Positions 6,208 to 6,716 of a stretch of 6,716 nt of DNA are shown piece by piece. The position numbers and the translations under genes were made by a program. Location of the stretch: positions 1-6,716 of the forward strand of contig JAGOBN010000228.1 of the NCBI GenBank assembly GCA_017999235.1, in the 5' to 3' direction. The notes beneath the pieces were generated by a model. It saw nothing but the letters and a program-made list of their open reading frames with translations. It did not search any database and was not told where the DNA came from. Positions within the stretch are counted from its first letter, which is position 1. Each line of letters opens with the position of its first letter. Source of the DNA: Anaerolineales bacterium (GTDB taxonomy: Bacteria > Chloroflexota > Anaerolineae > Anaerolineales > UBA6663).

Positions 6208-6716
6208 TCATCCTCGTCCGGGCAGCTCCGGCAGCGCCTGGCTGAAGTCGTCAAAACGGCCCACCAGCTGCGCCTCCGGCGCCGGCTCGCCCAGATACGC
6301 GCCGCCCGAACCCGTCGGCACCGTGACCGGAAAGTGAATACTGAACGTCGTTCCGCGGCCCACCGCACTATCCACGCTGATCTCGCCGCCATACGCGCGG
6401 ACAATGCCCGCGACGATCGAGAGCCCCAGCCCAGTGCCTTTGCCGATCGGCTTGGTGGTGAAGAAGGGATCGAACAGCTTTGGCCGGATTGAGTCGGGAA
6501 TGCCGGCCCCGGTATCGCTTACGCGCAGATACAGCCGGCCGGCGTCGGCGCTGGTCTGCACCGTGATCTCACCGCCTTCGGGCATCGCATCACGCGCATT
6601 GGTCAGCAGGTTGATTAGCACCTGCACTAACTGGTTGCGATCACACTGCAAAGACGGCAGGTCCGGCGTCAGCTCCGTGACGACCGCCACGTTGGACCAG
6701 CTCCGCAGTTGGTGCT
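6208..6716 (-). CDS. Sensor histidine kinase, C-terminal ATPase domain (N-terminus off the right edge)
   Basis: The frame enters from the right edge and 168 residues are visible up to the TGA at 6208-6210. All boxes of a HATPase_c domain are present in order: N-box (NLLTNARDA), G1 (DTGAGIP), F-box (FDPFFTTK), G2 (GKGTGLGLS) and a closing GRGTTFSIHFPV. The N-box and FFTTK pattern resembles the NtrB-like class of kinases. A tail of about 38 residues without clear domain features follows. The sensor region and phospho-accepting His lie outside the window. An internal GTG at 6688-6690 is not taken as the start, because the frame and the domain both continue upstream. The gene is followed after three bases by the first receiver, so this is a kinase-regulator pair in one operon. 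Confidence 0.95.
   Translation of the reverse strand, partial: HQLRSWSNVAVVTELTPDLPSLQCDRNQLVQVLINLLTNARDAMPEGGEITVQTSADAGRLYLRVSDTGAGIPDSIRPKLFDPFFTTKPIGKGTGLGLSIVAGIVRAYGGEISVDSAVGRGTTFSIHFPVTVPTGSGGAYLGEPAPEAQLVGRFDDFSQALPELPGRG
6211..6215 (-). promoter_or_regulatory. Ribosome binding site of the first receiver
   Basis: GAGGA on the minus strand lies six bases before the ATG at 6202-6204, within the last codons of the kinase gene. This supports the chosen start and translational coupling of the two genes. Confidence 0.65.

Overview
The window looks like a high-GC chromosomal signalling region from an environmental bacterium. All supported genes lie on the minus strand. My best guess is Chloroflexota (Anaerolineae-like), from memory of how closely the chemoreceptor signalling domain resembles receptors of that group and from the GC-rich composition with very frequent GGCCGG words. 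This is an inference at about 50% and no phylogenetic marker gene is present.

In the direction of transcription (right to left) the layout is: the C-terminal ATPase half of a sensor histidine kinase (6208-6716, entering from the right edge); a single-domain receiver protein (5836-6204); a second single-domain receiver (5440-5808); and a 1040-residue membrane chemoreceptor ending in a bacteriohemerythrin domain (2286-5408). The gaps between these genes are 3, 27 and 31 bases, so they are very probably one operon. A GC-rich hairpin (2224-2252) follows the receptor stop codon and may end that transcript. Next comes a roughly 400-base stretch with no convincing gene, holding a second inverted repeat and possibly a short leader ORF. 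After it a second, separate hybrid-PAS histidine kinase starts at 1883 and runs off the left edge: a two-helix membrane anchor, three PAS domains, a long coiled coil with an internal repeat, HisKA, and the start of the ATPase domain. That kinase is not visible as one ORF unless the reading frame is followed to the window edge.

Functionally, the operon puts a kinase, two phosphorylatable receivers and a chemoreceptor in one unit. The receptor has two inputs: a large extracytoplasmic helical domain and a cytoplasmic di-iron hemerythrin domain that classically senses O2 or NO. No CheA, CheW, CheB or CheR is visible. Three links are inference, not shown by sequence: that the upstream kinase phosphorylates the receivers, that the receptor feeds into them, and that the downstream PAS kinase belongs to the same circuit.

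The most notable detail is in the hemerythrin domain. Six of the seven canonical iron ligands are present, but the first His of the HxxxH pair is Asn (N978), and all three cysteines of the protein fall in this domain.
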